In this document: one piece after another, positions 33,493 to 42,545 of the stretch
Position numbering within the stretch: the stretch's first letter is position 1
Layout of the letters: each line of letters begins with the position of its first letter
Assembly (NCBI RefSeq): GCF_030695125.1
Contig: NZ_JAUYTP010000006.1
Coordinates: 62,001 to 126,000 of the forward strand
Reading direction: 5' to 3'
Origin: Allobosea sp.
Lineage (GTDB): Bacteria > Pseudomonadota > Alphaproteobacteria > Rhizobiales > Beijerinckiaceae
Length of the DNA: 64,000 nucleotides
Notes under the pieces: generated by a model
Seen by the model: only the letters and a program-made list of their open reading frames with translations
Database searches by the model: none
What the model was told of the DNA's origin: nothing
Translations under genes and position numbers: made by a program

Positions 33493-34188
33493 TCACCAAG
33501 GAATCGTCTCGCCCTGCCAGGTCCGGAAGCTGTTGGTCTGCGCCATCCCCGACGCGTCGATCGTGGCGATGAGCCCGGCCGCGCTCTCCGAAGGCGCAAT
33601 GTCGGCAGCCCCACCGCCCATATCGGTGCGCACCCAGCCGGGATGGAACAGCAGCTGCGCGATGCCGCGCTCGCGCACCGCATTGCCGAACACCACCATC
33701 GTCATGTTCACCGCCGCCTTCGAGGAGCGATAAGGCAGCGACCCTGAGGGGTTGAGCCCGATCGAGCCCATGCGGCTGGTGATGGTCGCGATCTTGCGGC
33801 CCTGCCCGGCCTCGAGGTTCGGCAGGAGACCCTGCGCCACGCGCAGCGGACCATAGACATTGACCTCGAAGACCTCGCGCCAGACGTCGAAATCCATCGC
33901 GAGCGCGCTGTCGCCGCCGCGCGGCCCATGGATGCCGGCATTGTTGACGAGAACGTCGATCGGCCGGCCATCGAGCGCCGTCTTGGCCGCAGCGACGCTT
34001 TCATCGGAGGTCACGTCGAGTTCGAGCGGCACCAGCGCGGCGGGATGCGCAGCCGACAGTTCCGCCAGCGCACCACCCCACGGATTGCGCGCCGCCGCCA
34101 CGACATGGTCGCCGCGCCGCAGCAGTTCCATCGTCAGCGCGAGCCCGATGCCGCGATTGGCGCCGGTGATCATCCAGGTCTGGGGCAT
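33493..34188 (-). CDS. short-chain dehydrogenase (C-factor-like)
   Basis: 231 residues. Cofactor motif MITGANRGIGLALTMELL; NNAGIHG; catalytic Ser in TITSRMGSI and YRSSKAA with Tyr and Lys; HPGWVRTDMGG and a short C-terminus ending FRTWQGETIPW are typical of the CsgA/C-factor SDR group. NADPH use is likely from the AARNP segment. Substrate unknown. Confidence 0.88.
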   Translation of the reverse strand: MPQTWMITGANRGIGLALTMELLRRGDHVVAAARNPWGGALAELSAAHPAALVPLELDVTSDESVAAAKTALDGRPIDVLVNNAGIHGPRGGDSALAMDFDVWREVFEVNVYGPLRVAQGLLPNLEAGQGRKIATITSRMGSIGLNPSGSLPYRSSKAAVNMTMVVFGNAVRERGIAQLLFHPGWVRTDMGGGAADIAPSESAAGLIATIDASGMAQTNSFRTWQGETIPW

Positions 34189-34294
34189 GGCGTGGCTTTC
34201 GTGGTTGAGGTTGCCGTTCTAGGCGAGACGCGCCTGCCTTGGAACGCCAGCCATGCAGAGCGGCCCCGCGGTGGCAAGAGAGGCGGGACACCAT

Positions 34295-34330
34295 TTGATG
34301 AATATCCATTTTTCGCTTATGAATATTCAT
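34295..34330 (+). promoter_or_regulatory. promoter and twin operator palindromes of the VapBC pair
   Basis: Two 12-bp palindromic boxes, ATGAATATCCAT (34298-34309) and the perfect ATGAATATTCAT (34319-34330), are spaced 21 bp apart, two helix turns. A promoter-like pair TTGATG (34295-34300) -17- TATGAA (34318-34323) is interwoven with them, so bound VapB would block polymerase. Confidence 0.65.
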
Positions 34331-34345
34331 TCCGGAGGAAGGATC

Positions 34346-34588
34346 ATGCCGCTCTACATCCGCGATGACGAGGTCGATGAACTGGCGACCAGGCTCCAGC
34401 ATCTGACCGGCACGCCGACCAAGACCCAAGTGGTGCGCCAGGCCCTCGAACGGGAAATCAGCCGGCTGGAAGCCGCCCGGCCGCTCGGCGAACGCATCGC
34501 CAAAAGCATGGCAATGGCCGATGCGATGGGCTCGGGTCAGAGCGATTTCGACATGAAGGCGTTCACCGACGAGATGTGGGAGACATGA
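34346..34588 (+). CDS. VapB-type antitoxin
   Basis: 80 residues from ATG 34346 with a strong GGAGGAAGG site. PLYIRDDEVDELATRLQHLTGTPTKTQVVRQALEREI is the transcription-factor-like VapB (Rv0623-type) motif; the acidic C-terminus DFDMKAFTDEMWE binds the toxin. The gene overlaps vapC by 4 nt. Confidence 0.85.
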   Translation: MPLYIRDDEVDELATRLQHLTGTPTKTQVVRQALEREISRLEAARPLGERIAKSMAMADAMGSGQSDFDMKAFTDEMWET

Positions 34589-35010
34589 CCTATCTCGACG
34601 CCTCGGTGATCGTCGCCATCCTCGGGCGGGAGAGCGACCACGAGACCGTGCTGGAGCGGCTACAGGCATCGCCGCGCCCTTTCCTCGTGTCACCAGCCGG
34701 CGTTTTCGAAGCGGTGGTCTCTCTGGCGGCAAAGAAGGCGCGTGATACGAGCAAGGTCCTGGATGCCGGACTGATGACCGCAGCCCAGGCCAGCGTCGTG
34801 CAGTTCATCGCTGATATCGACGCCACGGAGGTGACGATCACCCCCGCCATCGGTCAGGCCGCGATCGAGGCTGCCAAGCGCTATGGCCGCGCCGTCGGCA
34901 GCCCCGCCGCGCTGAATTTCGGCGATTGCTTCGCCTATGCCTGCGCCAAAGAGCATGGCGCGGCCCTGCTCTACAAAGGCAACGATTTCGCGCAGACCGA
35001 TCTGGGCTGA
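34585..35010 (+). CDS. VapC PIN-domain toxin
   Basis: 141 residues from ATG 34585, overlapping the VapB stop. PIN residues: YLDASVIVAIL (first Asp), GVFEAVVSL (Glu), LNFGDCFAYACAKEHGAALLYKGNDFAQTDL (last two Asp). The NFGDCFAYA block is characteristic of the VapC subgroup that pairs with Rv0623-like VapB. Predicted ribonuclease. Confidence 0.88.
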   Translation: MTYLDASVIVAILGRESDHETVLERLQASPRPFLVSPAGVFEAVVSLAAKKARDTSKVLDAGLMTAAQASVVQFIADIDATEVTITPAIGQAAIEAAKRYGRAVGSPAALNFGDCFAYACAKEHGAALLYKGNDFAQTDLG

Positions 35011-35035
35011 GGCGTCGCGTTCCGCCTTGCCAGCC

Positions 35036-35051
35036 TTGACAAATATGTCAA
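35036..35051. promoter_or_regulatory. candidate operator of the HigBA pair
   Basis: Perfect inverted repeat TTGACA-4 nt-TGTCAA in the 50-bp gap before higB. It could bind the HigA-like repressor. A match to a -35 box is also possible, but no -10 box stands at the right distance. Confidence 0.5.
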
Positions 35052-35060
35052 AATCTTCAA

Positions 35061-35405
35061 ATGAGAGACACGCGGCCGATATCGTGGATCAAGGCCGCTC
35101 GGAAGGATTTCCTCGATTTTCCCGAAGCGGCTCAGCGGGACGCTTTGCGCGCGCTGACCATTGCAGCCGAAGGCGGCATGGCCGGCATGGCCAAGCCGCT
35201 GCACGGTCTCGGCAGCGGCGTGTTCGAGGTCGCGTTGCGCTCGCGCGGAGACGCATTTCGCGTGGTCTACGCAGTCCAGATCGACCATGAGATCTGGGTC
35301 GTTCACGCCTTCCAGAAGAAATCGACCTCCGGCATCAAGACGTCGAAGGCGGATATCGATCTCGTCATCGACCGGTTGAAACGACTGAAGGACGCCCTGC
35401 GATGA
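35061..35405 (+). CDS. HigB/Gp49-family toxin (RelE superfamily)
   Basis: 114 residues. ISWIKAARKDFLDFPEAAQRDALRALTIAAEGG, AKPLHGLGSGVFEVALRSRGDAFRVVYAV and IWVVHAFQKKSTSGIKTSKADID are the Gp49/HigB fold with its conserved Lys/Arg residues. These toxins cleave mRNA on the ribosome. Toxin-first order with an XRE antitoxin behind is the HigBA arrangement. No clear ribosome site precedes the ATG. Confidence 0.88.
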   Translation: MRDTRPISWIKAARKDFLDFPEAAQRDALRALTIAAEGGMAGMAKPLHGLGSGVFEVALRSRGDAFRVVYAVQIDHEIWVVHAFQKKSTSGIKTSKADIDLVIDRLKRLKDALR

Positions 35406-35704
35406 AGGATGACATCGAACTGGTCCGTGGCAGCGGCCATGTCTTCCGCGACTTCGGCTCGCCCGATGCCGATCTCGAACAGGCGCGCGCGCTGCTCGCG
35501 GCCAAGATCATCGCCGTCCTCGACGAGCGCGGTCTCGGCGCGCAGGCCGCAGCGGCGATGACCGGCGTCGCCGCCTCCGAGTTCTCGCGCATTCGCAACG
35601 TGAAGCTGGACAGGTTCACCATCGACCGGATGATCTCGATCCTCGGCAAGCTCGGGCAGGAGGTCGAGGTCTCGATCTCGGTTCGCCCGCGCAAGGCCGC
35701 CTGA
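35402..35704 (+). CDS. HigA-like XRE-family antitoxin
   Basis: 100 residues with a helix-turn-helix in the C-terminal half (LGAQAAAAMTGVAASEFSRIRNVKLDRFTIDRMISIL), the HTH_37-type arrangement. It overlaps the toxin gene by 4 nt and should neutralise the toxin and repress the operon. Confidence 0.87.
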   Translation: MKDDIELVRGSGHVFRDFGSPDADLEQARALLAAKIIAVLDERGLGAQAAAAMTGVAASEFSRIRNVKLDRFTIDRMISILGKLGQEVEVSISVRPRKAA

Positions 35705-35728
35705 GCGAAACCGCCTGAGCGCGGAGGC

Positions 35729-38700
35729 TTACGTCTCCGCCTTGCCATACCCTCCCGCCGTCGGCGTGATCACCGTCACCGCCTCGCCGGCCTGGAGCAG
35801 CGTCTGGTCGCAGGGCTTGAGCTCCTCGACTGCACCCGAGAGACGCCGCACCAGCGTCTTGCCGAGCTCTCCCGGTTCGCCGCCCTTGATACCGAAGGGG
35901 CGGATTTTGCGGTGCGAGGCGAGGATCGCGCAGTCCATCGTCTTGCGGAAGCGGATCGTGCGGCTCGTGCCGTCCCCGGCGCTCCACTGCCCCTTGCCGC
36001 CCGAGCCGGCGCGGATGTGGAAATCCTCCAGTACGACGGGAAAGCGCGTCTCCAGGATCTCGGGGTCGGTCAGGCGCGAATTGGTCATGTGGACATGCAC
36101 GCCCGAGGTGCCGTTGAAGCCCGGCCCCGCCGGGGAGCCCGAGCAGATCGTCTCGTAATACTGGTACTCGTCATTGCCGAAGGTCAGGTTGTTCATCGTC
36201 CCTTGAGAGGAGGACATCGCCTCCAGCGCCCCGAACAGGGTGTTCGTCACGGCCTGGGAGACCTCGACATTGCCCGCCACGACCGCGGCCGGATAGCGCG
36301 GCGAGAGCATCGAGCCCTCGGGGATGACGATCCTGATCGGCCGCAAGCAGCCGGCATTCATCGGGATCGCATCGTCGACCATCACGCGGAAGACATAGAG
36401 CACGGCCGCCCGCGTCACCGGGGCCGGCGCGTTGAAATTGTCCGTTCGCTGCTCGGAGGTGCCGGTAAAATCGACGGTCGCCTCGCGCTTGTCGCGGTCG
36501 ATGCTGATCCTGACCTTGATCGCGCAGCCCTGGTCCATCGGATAGGTGAACTCGGCATCGTGCAGCTTGGTCAAAAGCCGCGCCACGCTCTCGGCCGCAT
36601 TGTCCTGCACATGGCCCATATAGGCCTGCACCACGTCGAGCCCGAAGGAGGCGATCATCTTCTTCAGCTCGGCGACGCCCTTGGCGTTGGCGGCGATCTG
36701 CGCCTTCAGATCGTTGACGTTCTGCACGACGTTGCGCACCGGATAGCGCGCGCCGGTCAGGATCGAGACCAGTTCGTCCTCGCAGAAGCGGCCCTGATCG
36801 ACGATCTTGAAGTTGTCGATATAGACCCCTTCCTCCTCGATCACGGTGGCCAGCGGCGACATCGAGCCCGGCGCGGTGCCGCCGACATCGGCATGGTGGC
36901 CGCGGCTGGCGACCCAGAACAAAATCTGCTCCTCCGCCTCGTCGAAGACCGGGGTGCAGACCGTGATGTCGGGCAGATGCGTGCCGCCATTATAGGGCGC
37001 GTTCAGGCAGTAGACATCGCCCGGCTTGATAACCGGGTTGTTCTTGATGACGGTCTCGACCGACTTGTCCATCGAGCCCAGATGCACCGGCATGTGCGGC
37101 GCGTTGGCCACCAGCGCCGCGCTCTGGTCGAAGACCGCGCAGGAGAAGTCGAGCCGCTCCTTGATGTTCACCGAATAGGCGGTGTTCTGCAGCGTCACGC
37201 CCATCTGCTCGGCGATCGACATGAACAGGTTGTTGAAGATCTCCAGCATCACCGGATCGGCCCGGGTGCCGATCGCGGCGTTCTGGACGAGCGCCTTGGA
37301 GCGCACCAGCACGAGATGATCCTTGGCGGTGAGCCTGGCGCTCCAGCCCTCCTCGACCACGACGGTCTGGTTCGGCTCGATGATGATCGCCGGCCCCGCG
37401 ACGCCCTGGCCGGGCTGCATCGCCTCGCGCCGGACGATTTGCGCCTCGTGCCACTGGCCCTTCGAGAAGAGGCGAGTCGTCTGCGCGGCCACGGGCTCGC
37501 CCGCGGTTTCGGGCACAGAGGCCTCCTCGAACTTCGCCCCGCCGCCGATCGCCTCGACCTCGACGGCCTCGATCACCAGCGCCTTGGCCTCGTCCATGAA
37601 GCCGAAGCGGGCCTTGTGCGCCGCCTGGAACGCCGCCTTCATCGCGTCGGGCGTGCCGGCCGCAACCGCAATGGCGGTATCGGTGCCGGCATAGCGGACA
37701 TGGGCGCGGGTCAGGATCGCGATATCGCCGTCAGGCACGCCCTGCCCAGACACCTCGGCCCGGGTCTCGGCGGCGAGCCCGGCCGCGGCTGCCTCGACCG
37801 CCGCCTGGGCGCCGCCATCGAGGGCTACGTCGAGCGCAGCGGTCCGCGTCGCGCGAATCTCGGCCAGACCCATGCCATAGGCCGAGAGCAGGCCGGAGAA
37901 GGGGTGCAGCAGCACGGTCTTGATGCCCAACGCATCCGCCACGAGGCAGGCATGCTGCCCGCCGGCGCCGCCGAACGAGTTCAACGCATAGCGCGTGATG
38001 TCGTAGCCGCGCTGGACCGAGATCTTCTTGATCGCCTCCGCCATGTTGGCGACGGCGATCTGGATGAAGCCGTCGGCGACCTGCTCGGGGCTGCGGCCGT
38101 CGCCGACCTCCGCCGCAAGCGCCACGAACTTCGCCTTCACGGCCTCGACATCGAGCGGCTGATCGCGCTTCTCGCCGAAGATCGGCGGGAAGTAGGCCGG
38201 GATCAGCTTGCCGACCATGACGTTCGCATCGGTCACAGCGAGCGGCCCACCGCGGCGATAGGCGGCCGGCCCAGGATTGGCGCCGGCGGAATCGGGCCCG
38301 ACGCGGAAGCGCGCGCCGTCATAATGCAGGATCGAGCCGCCGCCGGCCGCGACCGTATGGATCAGCATCATCGGCGCGCGCATCCGAACGCCCGCGACCT
38401 CCGTCTCGAAGGCGCGCTCATACTCGCCGTCGAAATGGGCGACATCGGTCGAGGTGCCGCCCATGTCGAAGCCGATGACCTTGTCGAAGCCGGCGGAGCG
38501 GCCGGTCTCGGCGAGCCCGACGACGCCGCCGGCCGGGCCGGACAGGATCGCATCCTTGCCCTGGAAGAGTTCGGCGGCGGTGAGCCCGCCCGATGACATC
38601 ATGAACATCAACCGCGCGCCGGTGCGGGCAATGTCGAGCTCTTCCGACACCTGCGCGACATAGCGGCCGAGGATCGGCGAGAGATAGGCGTCGACCACGG

Positions 38701-39337
38701 TGGTGTCGCCGCGGCCGACCAGCTTGATCAGCGGCGAGACCTCGTGGCTGACCGAGACCTGCGGAAAGCCGATCTCGCGGGCGATCCTGGCCGCGACCTG
38801 CTCATGGGCCGGATAGCGATAAGCGTGCATGAAGGCGATCGCCACCGCGCGGAAGCCGGCATCGAACTGCGCCTGCAGCGCGGTGCGGATTGCCGCCTCG
38901 TCGGGCGCCTGCTCGACCACGCCGTCGGCCAGCACGCGCTCGTCGATCTCGACCACCGCCTCGTAGAGCTGCTCGGGCTTGATGATCTCCTTGGCGAAGA
39001 TGTCGGGTCGCGCCTGGTAGCCGATGCGCAGCGCGTCGCGGAAACCCTTGGTCGTGACCAGGAGCGTCCGGTCGCCCTTGCGCTCGAGGAGGGCGTTGGT
39101 CGCCACCGTCGTGCCCATGCGGACCTCGCCGACCAGCCCGGCCGGAATCGCCTCGCCCGCCTTCAGCCCGAGATGGTCGCGGATTCCCTGCACCGCCGCG
39201 TCCCGATAGGCGCCCGGATTCTCCGACAGCAGCTTCCTGGCGTGAAGTTTGCCTGCGGGATCACGGCCGATCACATCGGTGAAGGTGCCGCCCCGGTCGA
39301 TCCAGAAGTCCCAACGCGAAAACGACATCCCCGACAT
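35729..39337 (-). CDS. fused hydantoinase A/B-type 5-oxoprolinase
   Basis: 1202 residues (start 39337; in-frame ATG at 39328 is possible). The N-terminal 690 residues are the HyuA part: [43 protein letters not shown] and [16 protein letters not shown]. The C-terminal 510 residues are the HyuB part: [54 protein letters not shown] and [14 protein letters not shown]. Such fused enzymes open 5-oxoproline or hydantoin-like lactams with ATP. The divergent TRAP transporter and the MarR regulator downstream suggest uptake and breakdown of a cyclic amide or related acid. Confidence 0.92.
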   Translation of the reverse strand: MSGMSFSRWDFWIDRGGTFTDVIGRDPAGKLHARKLLSENPGAYRDAAVQGIRDHLGLKAGEAIPAGLVGEVRMGTTVATNALLERKGDRTLLVTTKGFRDALRIGYQARPDIFAKEIIKPEQLYEAVVEIDERVLADGVVEQAPDEAAIRTALQAQFDAGFRAVAIAFMHAYRYPAHEQVAARIAREIGFPQVSVSHEVSPLIKLVGRGDTTVVDAYLSPILGRYVAQVSEELDIARTGARLMFMMSSGGLTAAELFQGKDAILSGPAGGVVGLAETGRSAGFDKVIGFDMGGTSTDVAHFDGEYERAFETEVAGVRMRAPMMLIHTVAAGGGSILHYDGARFRVGPDSAGANPGPAAYRRGGPLAVTDANVMVGKLIPAYFPPIFGEKRDQPLDVEAVKAKFVALAAEVGDGRSPEQVADGFIQIAVANMAEAIKKISVQRGYDITRYALNSFGGAGGQHACLVADALGIKTVLLHPFSGLLSAYGMGLAEIRATRTAALDVALDGGAQAAVEAAAAGLAAETRAEVSGQGVPDGDIAILTRAHVRYAGTDTAIAVAAGTPDAMKAAFQAAHKARFGFMDEAKALVIEAVEVEAIGGGAKFEEASVPETAGEPVAAQTTRLFSKGQWHEAQIVRREAMQPGQGVAGPAIIIEPNQTVVVEEGWSARLTAKDHLVLVRSKALVQNAAIGTRADPVMLEIFNNLFMSIAEQMGVTLQNTAYSVNIKERLDFSCAVFDQSAALVANAPHMPVHLGSMDKSVETVIKNNPVIKPGDVYCLNAPYNGGTHLPDITVCTPVFDEAEEQILFWVASRGHHADVGGTAPGSMSPLATVIEEEGVYIDNFKIVDQGRFCEDELVSILTGARYPVRNVVQNVNDLKAQIAANAKGVAELKKMIASFGLDVVQAYMGHVQDNAAESVARLLTKLHDAEFTYPMDQGCAIKVRISIDRDKREATVDFTGTSEQRTDNFNAPAPVTRAAVLYVFRVMVDDAIPMNAGCLRPIRIVIPEGSMLSPRYPAAVVAGNVEVSQAVTNTLFGALEAMSSSQGTMNNLTFGNDEYQYYETICSGSPAGPGFNGTSGVHVHMTNSRLTDPEILETRFPVVLEDFHIRAGSGGKGQWSAGDGTSRTIRFRKTMDCAILASHRKIRPFGIKGGEPGELGKTLVRRLSGAVEELKPCDQTLLQAGEAVTVITPTAGGYGKAET

Positions 39338-39374
39338 CCCCTGATCTGACGCAAAACCAGCGTCTCTGACGTTT

Positions 39375-39426
39375 CATCGATAAATTGTCGATGTGTTGTT
39401 GACAAGGAGGTTTCGGTCGATACGAT
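39375..39426 (+). promoter_or_regulatory. promoter and operator region of the TRAP operon
   Basis: A perfect inverted repeat CATCGA-7 nt-TCGATG (39375-39393) and a second one, TTGTC/GACAA (39385-39405), flank a -35 box TTGACA (39399-39404). TACGAT (39421-39426) is the -10 box at 16-nt spacing. The operator-like repeats could also control the divergent oxoprolinase gene. The regulator may be the MarR-like protein at 42546. Confidence 0.6.
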
Positions 39427-39483
39427 CGCAATTGTGACCGGAACATGGCTGAGGGGCCGGACGGCCACGAGGCGGAGGATGCA

Positions 39484-39549
39484 ATGATGGCGACAGTCCT
39501 GGCAACCGCAGGCGCAGTGCGCGCTCGCTCCATGGGGCGCGGCGTCTGA
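39484..39549 (+). CDS. possible 21-residue leader peptide coupled to dctQ
   Basis: A short frame (MMATVLATAGAVRARSMGRGV) begins at ATG 39484 behind a strong GGAGG (39474-39478). Its stop overlaps the dctQ start in TGATG. The dctQ ATG itself has no ribosome site, so translation may arrive from this leader. The frame stays open back to ATG 39445 (34 residues). Evidence is positional only. Confidence 0.35.
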   Translation: MMATVLATAGAVRARSMGRGV

Positions 39550-40094
39550 TGCGGCGTTTCCTCGACGGCCTTTACCTCGCCGCCGGCTATCTCGCCGGCG
39601 CTTTCCTCGTCGTGATCTTCGCGCTGATGATGCTGCTCTCCGTCGGCCGGGAGATCAACTTCAACGTGCCGTCGGGCGACGACTTCACCGGCTGGGCCCT
39701 GGTCGCGATGGCGTTTCTCGGCCTCGCCCACACCTTCAAGCGTGGCGAGATGATCCGCGTCGGCCTATTGATCGAGCGGCTGAAGGGTCGAAAGCGCCGT
39801 GCGGCCGAACTGTTCTCGCTGGGCACGGCGTCGCTCTTCATCGGCTACTTCACCTTCCAGGCCGGCAAGCTCGCGCATGATTCCTGGCAGTATTTCGACA
39901 TGTCGACCGGCGTCGTCGCCGTTCCGCTCTGGATTCCCCAGCTCGGGCTGGTTGCGGGCCTCGCCATCCTGCTCGTCGCCATCCTCGACGAGTTCGTCAT
40001 CGTCGCCCGTGGCGGGCGTCCGACCTATGAGCCGGAACCGCCGAAGTCGGCCGAAGAGCTGATCGAGCGCATTGCCCAGGGTGGAAGCGTCTGA
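39549..40094 (+). CDS. TRAP transporter small permease (DctQ type)
   Basis: 181 residues with four membrane helices; RRFLDGLYLAAGYLAGAFLVVIFALMM is helix 1, FTGWALVAMAFLGLAHTFKRGEMIRVGLL spans the second with the usual G-E-M-I-R motif. It partners the DctM-like permease, whose start overlaps its stop in TGATG. Substrate is a small carboxylate-like solute. Confidence 0.9.
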   Translation: MRRFLDGLYLAAGYLAGAFLVVIFALMMLLSVGREINFNVPSGDDFTGWALVAMAFLGLAHTFKRGEMIRVGLLIERLKGRKRRAAELFSLGTASLFIGYFTFQAGKLAHDSWQYFDMSTGVVAVPLWIPQLGLVAGLAILLVAILDEFVIVARGGRPTYEPEPPKSAEELIERIAQGGSV

Positions 40095-41398
40095 TGTCCC
40101 TGCCTATTCTCGCCCTCATCCTGCTCGGCTTCCTCGTCCTTGTTCTCGGCAGCGGCGTCTGGATTTCCGTCGGCCTCGGCCTCGTCGGCCTGCTCGCCAT
40201 GGTGCTGGTCACCGACGTTCCGATCGGCCAGGTGCTGGCCACCACCGTCTGGAGCAGCGCCAGCTCCTGGACGCTGGCCGCCCTGCCGCTCTTCATCTGG
40301 ATGGGCGAGATCCTGTTCCGGACGCGGCTGTCCGAGCAGATGTTCCAGGGGCTCTCGCCCTGGCTGCAATGGCTGCCCGGCCGGCTGATCCACACCAACA
40401 TCATCGGCTGCGGCATCTTCGCGGCCGTCTCGGGCTCCTCGGCCGCCACCGTGGCGACCATCGGCAAGATCTCGCTGCCGGAGCTGCGCAAGCGCGGCTA
40501 CAGCGAAAGCCTGAGCCTCGGCACGCTCGCTGGCTCCGGCACGCTCGGCCTGCTGATCCCGCCCTCGATCCCGATGGTGGTCTACGCCGTCACCGCCAAC
40601 GTCTCGGTGCTGCAGGTCTTCCTCGGCGGCTTCCTGCCCGGCCTGCTCGTGATGGCGCTGTACATGGGCTACGTCATCATCTGGTCGCTGCTCAACCCCG
40701 ACAAGACGCCGCCGCGCGACCCCTCGCTGCCCTTCTTCGAGAAGCTCAGGCAGTCGGCCAAGCTGGCGCCCTGCCTGCTGCTGATCGCGGCGGTCTTCCT
40801 GGCACTCGTGCTGGGCTTCGCCACCGCGACCGAATGCGCCGCCTGGGGCGTCACCGGTGCGCTCTTCCTGGCGTGGTGGAGCGGCACGCTGACCTGGAAG
40901 ACGCTTTATGAGAGCATCATGAGCGCGACGCGCCTGACCTGCATGATCATGCTGATCCTGGCGGGCGCGGCTTTCTGCACGGCGGCCATGGCCTATACCG
41001 GCATCCCCGCCGCGCTGGCCGACTGGGTCAAGGGCCAGGCCCTCTCGCCGCACATGCTCGTGCTGGCGCTGACCGTGATGTACATCATCCTGGGCTGCCT
41101 GATCGACGGCATCTCGATGATCGTGCTGACGGCGGTGATTGTCCTGCCGATGGTCAAGGAGGCCGGCTTCGACCTGGTCTGGTTCGGCGTCTACCTGATC
41201 ATCCATGTCGAGATGGCGCAGATCACCCCGCCGGTGGGCTTCAACCTCTTCGTGCTGCAGAACATGAGCGGGCGGGACACCTGGACGGTTGCGAAGGCCG
41301 CGTTTCCGTTCTTCATTCTGCTCAACATCGCCGTCTTCATCATCACGACCTTCCCGCAGATCGTGCTCTATCTGCCCAAGCTCGCTTTCCCGGACTGA
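40094..41398 (+). CDS. TRAP transporter large permease (DctM type)
   Basis: 434 residues, about twelve membrane helices. LPLFIWMGEILFRTRLSEQMF, GCGIFAAVSGSSAATVATIGKISLPEL, GTLGLLIPPSIPMVVYAV, ILGCLIDGISMIVLTAVIVLPM and EMAQITPPVGFNLFVLQ are standard DctM blocks. It is the Na+-driven channel subunit. Directly coupled to dctQ. Confidence 0.95.
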   Translation: MSLPILALILLGFLVLVLGSGVWISVGLGLVGLLAMVLVTDVPIGQVLATTVWSSASSWTLAALPLFIWMGEILFRTRLSEQMFQGLSPWLQWLPGRLIHTNIIGCGIFAAVSGSSAATVATIGKISLPELRKRGYSESLSLGTLAGSGTLGLLIPPSIPMVVYAVTANVSVLQVFLGGFLPGLLVMALYMGYVIIWSLLNPDKTPPRDPSLPFFEKLRQSAKLAPCLLLIAAVFLALVLGFATATECAAWGVTGALFLAWWSGTLTWKTLYESIMSATRLTCMIMLILAGAAFCTAAMAYTGIPAALADWVKGQALSPHMLVLALTVMYIILGCLIDGISMIVLTAVIVLPMVKEAGFDLVWFGVYLIIHVEMAQITPPVGFNLFVLQNMSGRDTWTVAKAAFPFFILLNIAVFIITTFPQIVLYLPKLAFPD

Positions 41399-41443
41399 TG
41401 CCTTTCGACCAAGCAACCAAGCAACAAAAGAGGGAATAAGATC

Positions 41444-42433
41444 ATGATCAATCGCAGAACCTTCAGCGCCGCCGCCCTCGCCTTCGGCGTCAGCGCACTC
41501 GCCTTCGCGGCGCCCGCCGTCGCGCAGACAAAGTGGAACCTGCCGGCCGCCTATCCGATCGACAACCCGCACAGCGAGAACCTCATCCAGTTCGGCAAGG
41601 ATGTCGAAGCTGCGACCGGCGGCAAGCTCGCCATCACGGTCCATCCCGGCGCCTCGCTCTTCAAGGCGCCCGAGATCAAGCGCGCCGTCCAGAGCGGCCA
41701 GGCCCAGATGGGCGAAGTCCTGATCTCGATCCACGAGAACGAGGACCCGATCTTCGGCATCGATGTCGTGCCCTTCCTCGCGGCGTCCTTTCCCGAGGCG
41801 AAGAAACTCTATGCGGCCTCGAAGGCGGCCGTGGAGAAGAAGCTCGACAGCCAGGGCATCAAGCTCCTGTTCATGGTTCCCTGGGCGCCGCAGGGCGTCT
41901 ACACCAAGAAGGACATCAACACGATCGACGACATGAAGGGCCAGAAGTGGCGCTCCTACAATGTCGGCACGGCGCGGCTGGGCGATCTGCTCGGCATGCA
42001 GTCGGTGACGATCCAGGCGGCCGAACTGCCGCAGGCGCTGGCGACCGGCGTCGTCAACTCCTTCATGTCCTCGGGCGGCACGGGCTATGATTCCAAGGTC
42101 TGGGAGTCGCTGACGCATTTCTACGACGTCCAGGCCTGGATCCCGAAGAACGCCACCTTCGTCAACAAGGCCGCCTTCGCCGGCCTCGACAAGGCGACGC
42201 AGGACGCCATCCTGAAGGCCTCGGCCACCGCCGAGGAGCGCGGCTGGAAGATGTGGCAGGACAAGTCGGGCTGGTATCTCGACCAGCTCAAGGCCAAGGG
42301 CATGAAGGTCCAGGCCCCGAGCGCCGAACTCGCGGCGGGCTTCAAGAAGGCCGGCGACACCCTGACCGCCGACTGGCTGAAGAAGGCCGGCGCCGACGGC
42401 CAGGCCATCGTCGACGCCTACAAGAAGATGTGA
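41444..42433 (+). CDS. TRAP transporter periplasmic substrate-binding protein (DctP type)
   Basis: 329 residues. The signal NRRTFSAAALAFGVSALAFAAPAVAQ predicts export. KWNLPAAYPIDNPHSENLIQFGKDVEAATGGKL and DMKGQKWRSYNVG with the substrate-contacting Arg in WRSYNVGTAR-like position are typical. AAGAGGGAA lies upstream of the ATG. It delivers solute to the two permeases; an oxoprolinase substrate is the contextual guess. Confidence 0.93.
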   Translation: MINRRTFSAAALAFGVSALAFAAPAVAQTKWNLPAAYPIDNPHSENLIQFGKDVEAATGGKLAITVHPGASLFKAPEIKRAVQSGQAQMGEVLISIHENEDPIFGIDVVPFLAASFPEAKKLYAASKAAVEKKLDSQGIKLLFMVPWAPQGVYTKKDINTIDDMKGQKWRSYNVGTARLGDLLGMQSVTIQAAELPQALATGVVNSFMSSGGTGYDSKVWESLTHFYDVQAWIPKNATFVNKAAFAGLDKATQDAILKASATAEERGWKMWQDKSGWYLDQLKAKGMKVQAPSAELAAGFKKAGDTLTADWLKKAGADGQAIVDAYKKM

Positions 42434-42441
42434 CGAACCGC

Positions 42442-42532
42442 GTCATGGTCGGGCTTGCCCCGACCATCTCCCACAGGAGGCTTTCCTGCAGGAGATTCTC
42501 GGGTCGGCGCTCTGGCGCCGCCCGAGAATGAC
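42442..42532. repeat. palindromic intergenic repeat after dctP
   Basis: About 91 bp with ends GTCATGGTCGGG and CGAGAATGAC and an internal CTTTCCTGCAGGAG segment. Same family as 3300-3374 and 46260-46361. The MarR start at 42528 would lie within it; 42546 is therefore used. Confidence 0.75.
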
Positions 42533-42545
42533 GGGCGCCTCAGCC

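Noticed and set aside
35912-38596. 894-codon plus-strand frame
   Set aside because: Antisense to the 5-oxoprolinase gene, whose protein has clear motifs throughout; composition typical of a shadow frame.
40025-42118. 697-codon minus-strand frame
   Set aside because: Antisense to the TRAP transporter genes; Gln/Arg/His-rich shadow.
42528-42545. MarR start at 42528
   Set aside because: It lies within the intergenic repeat; 42546 is the next in-frame ATG outside it.
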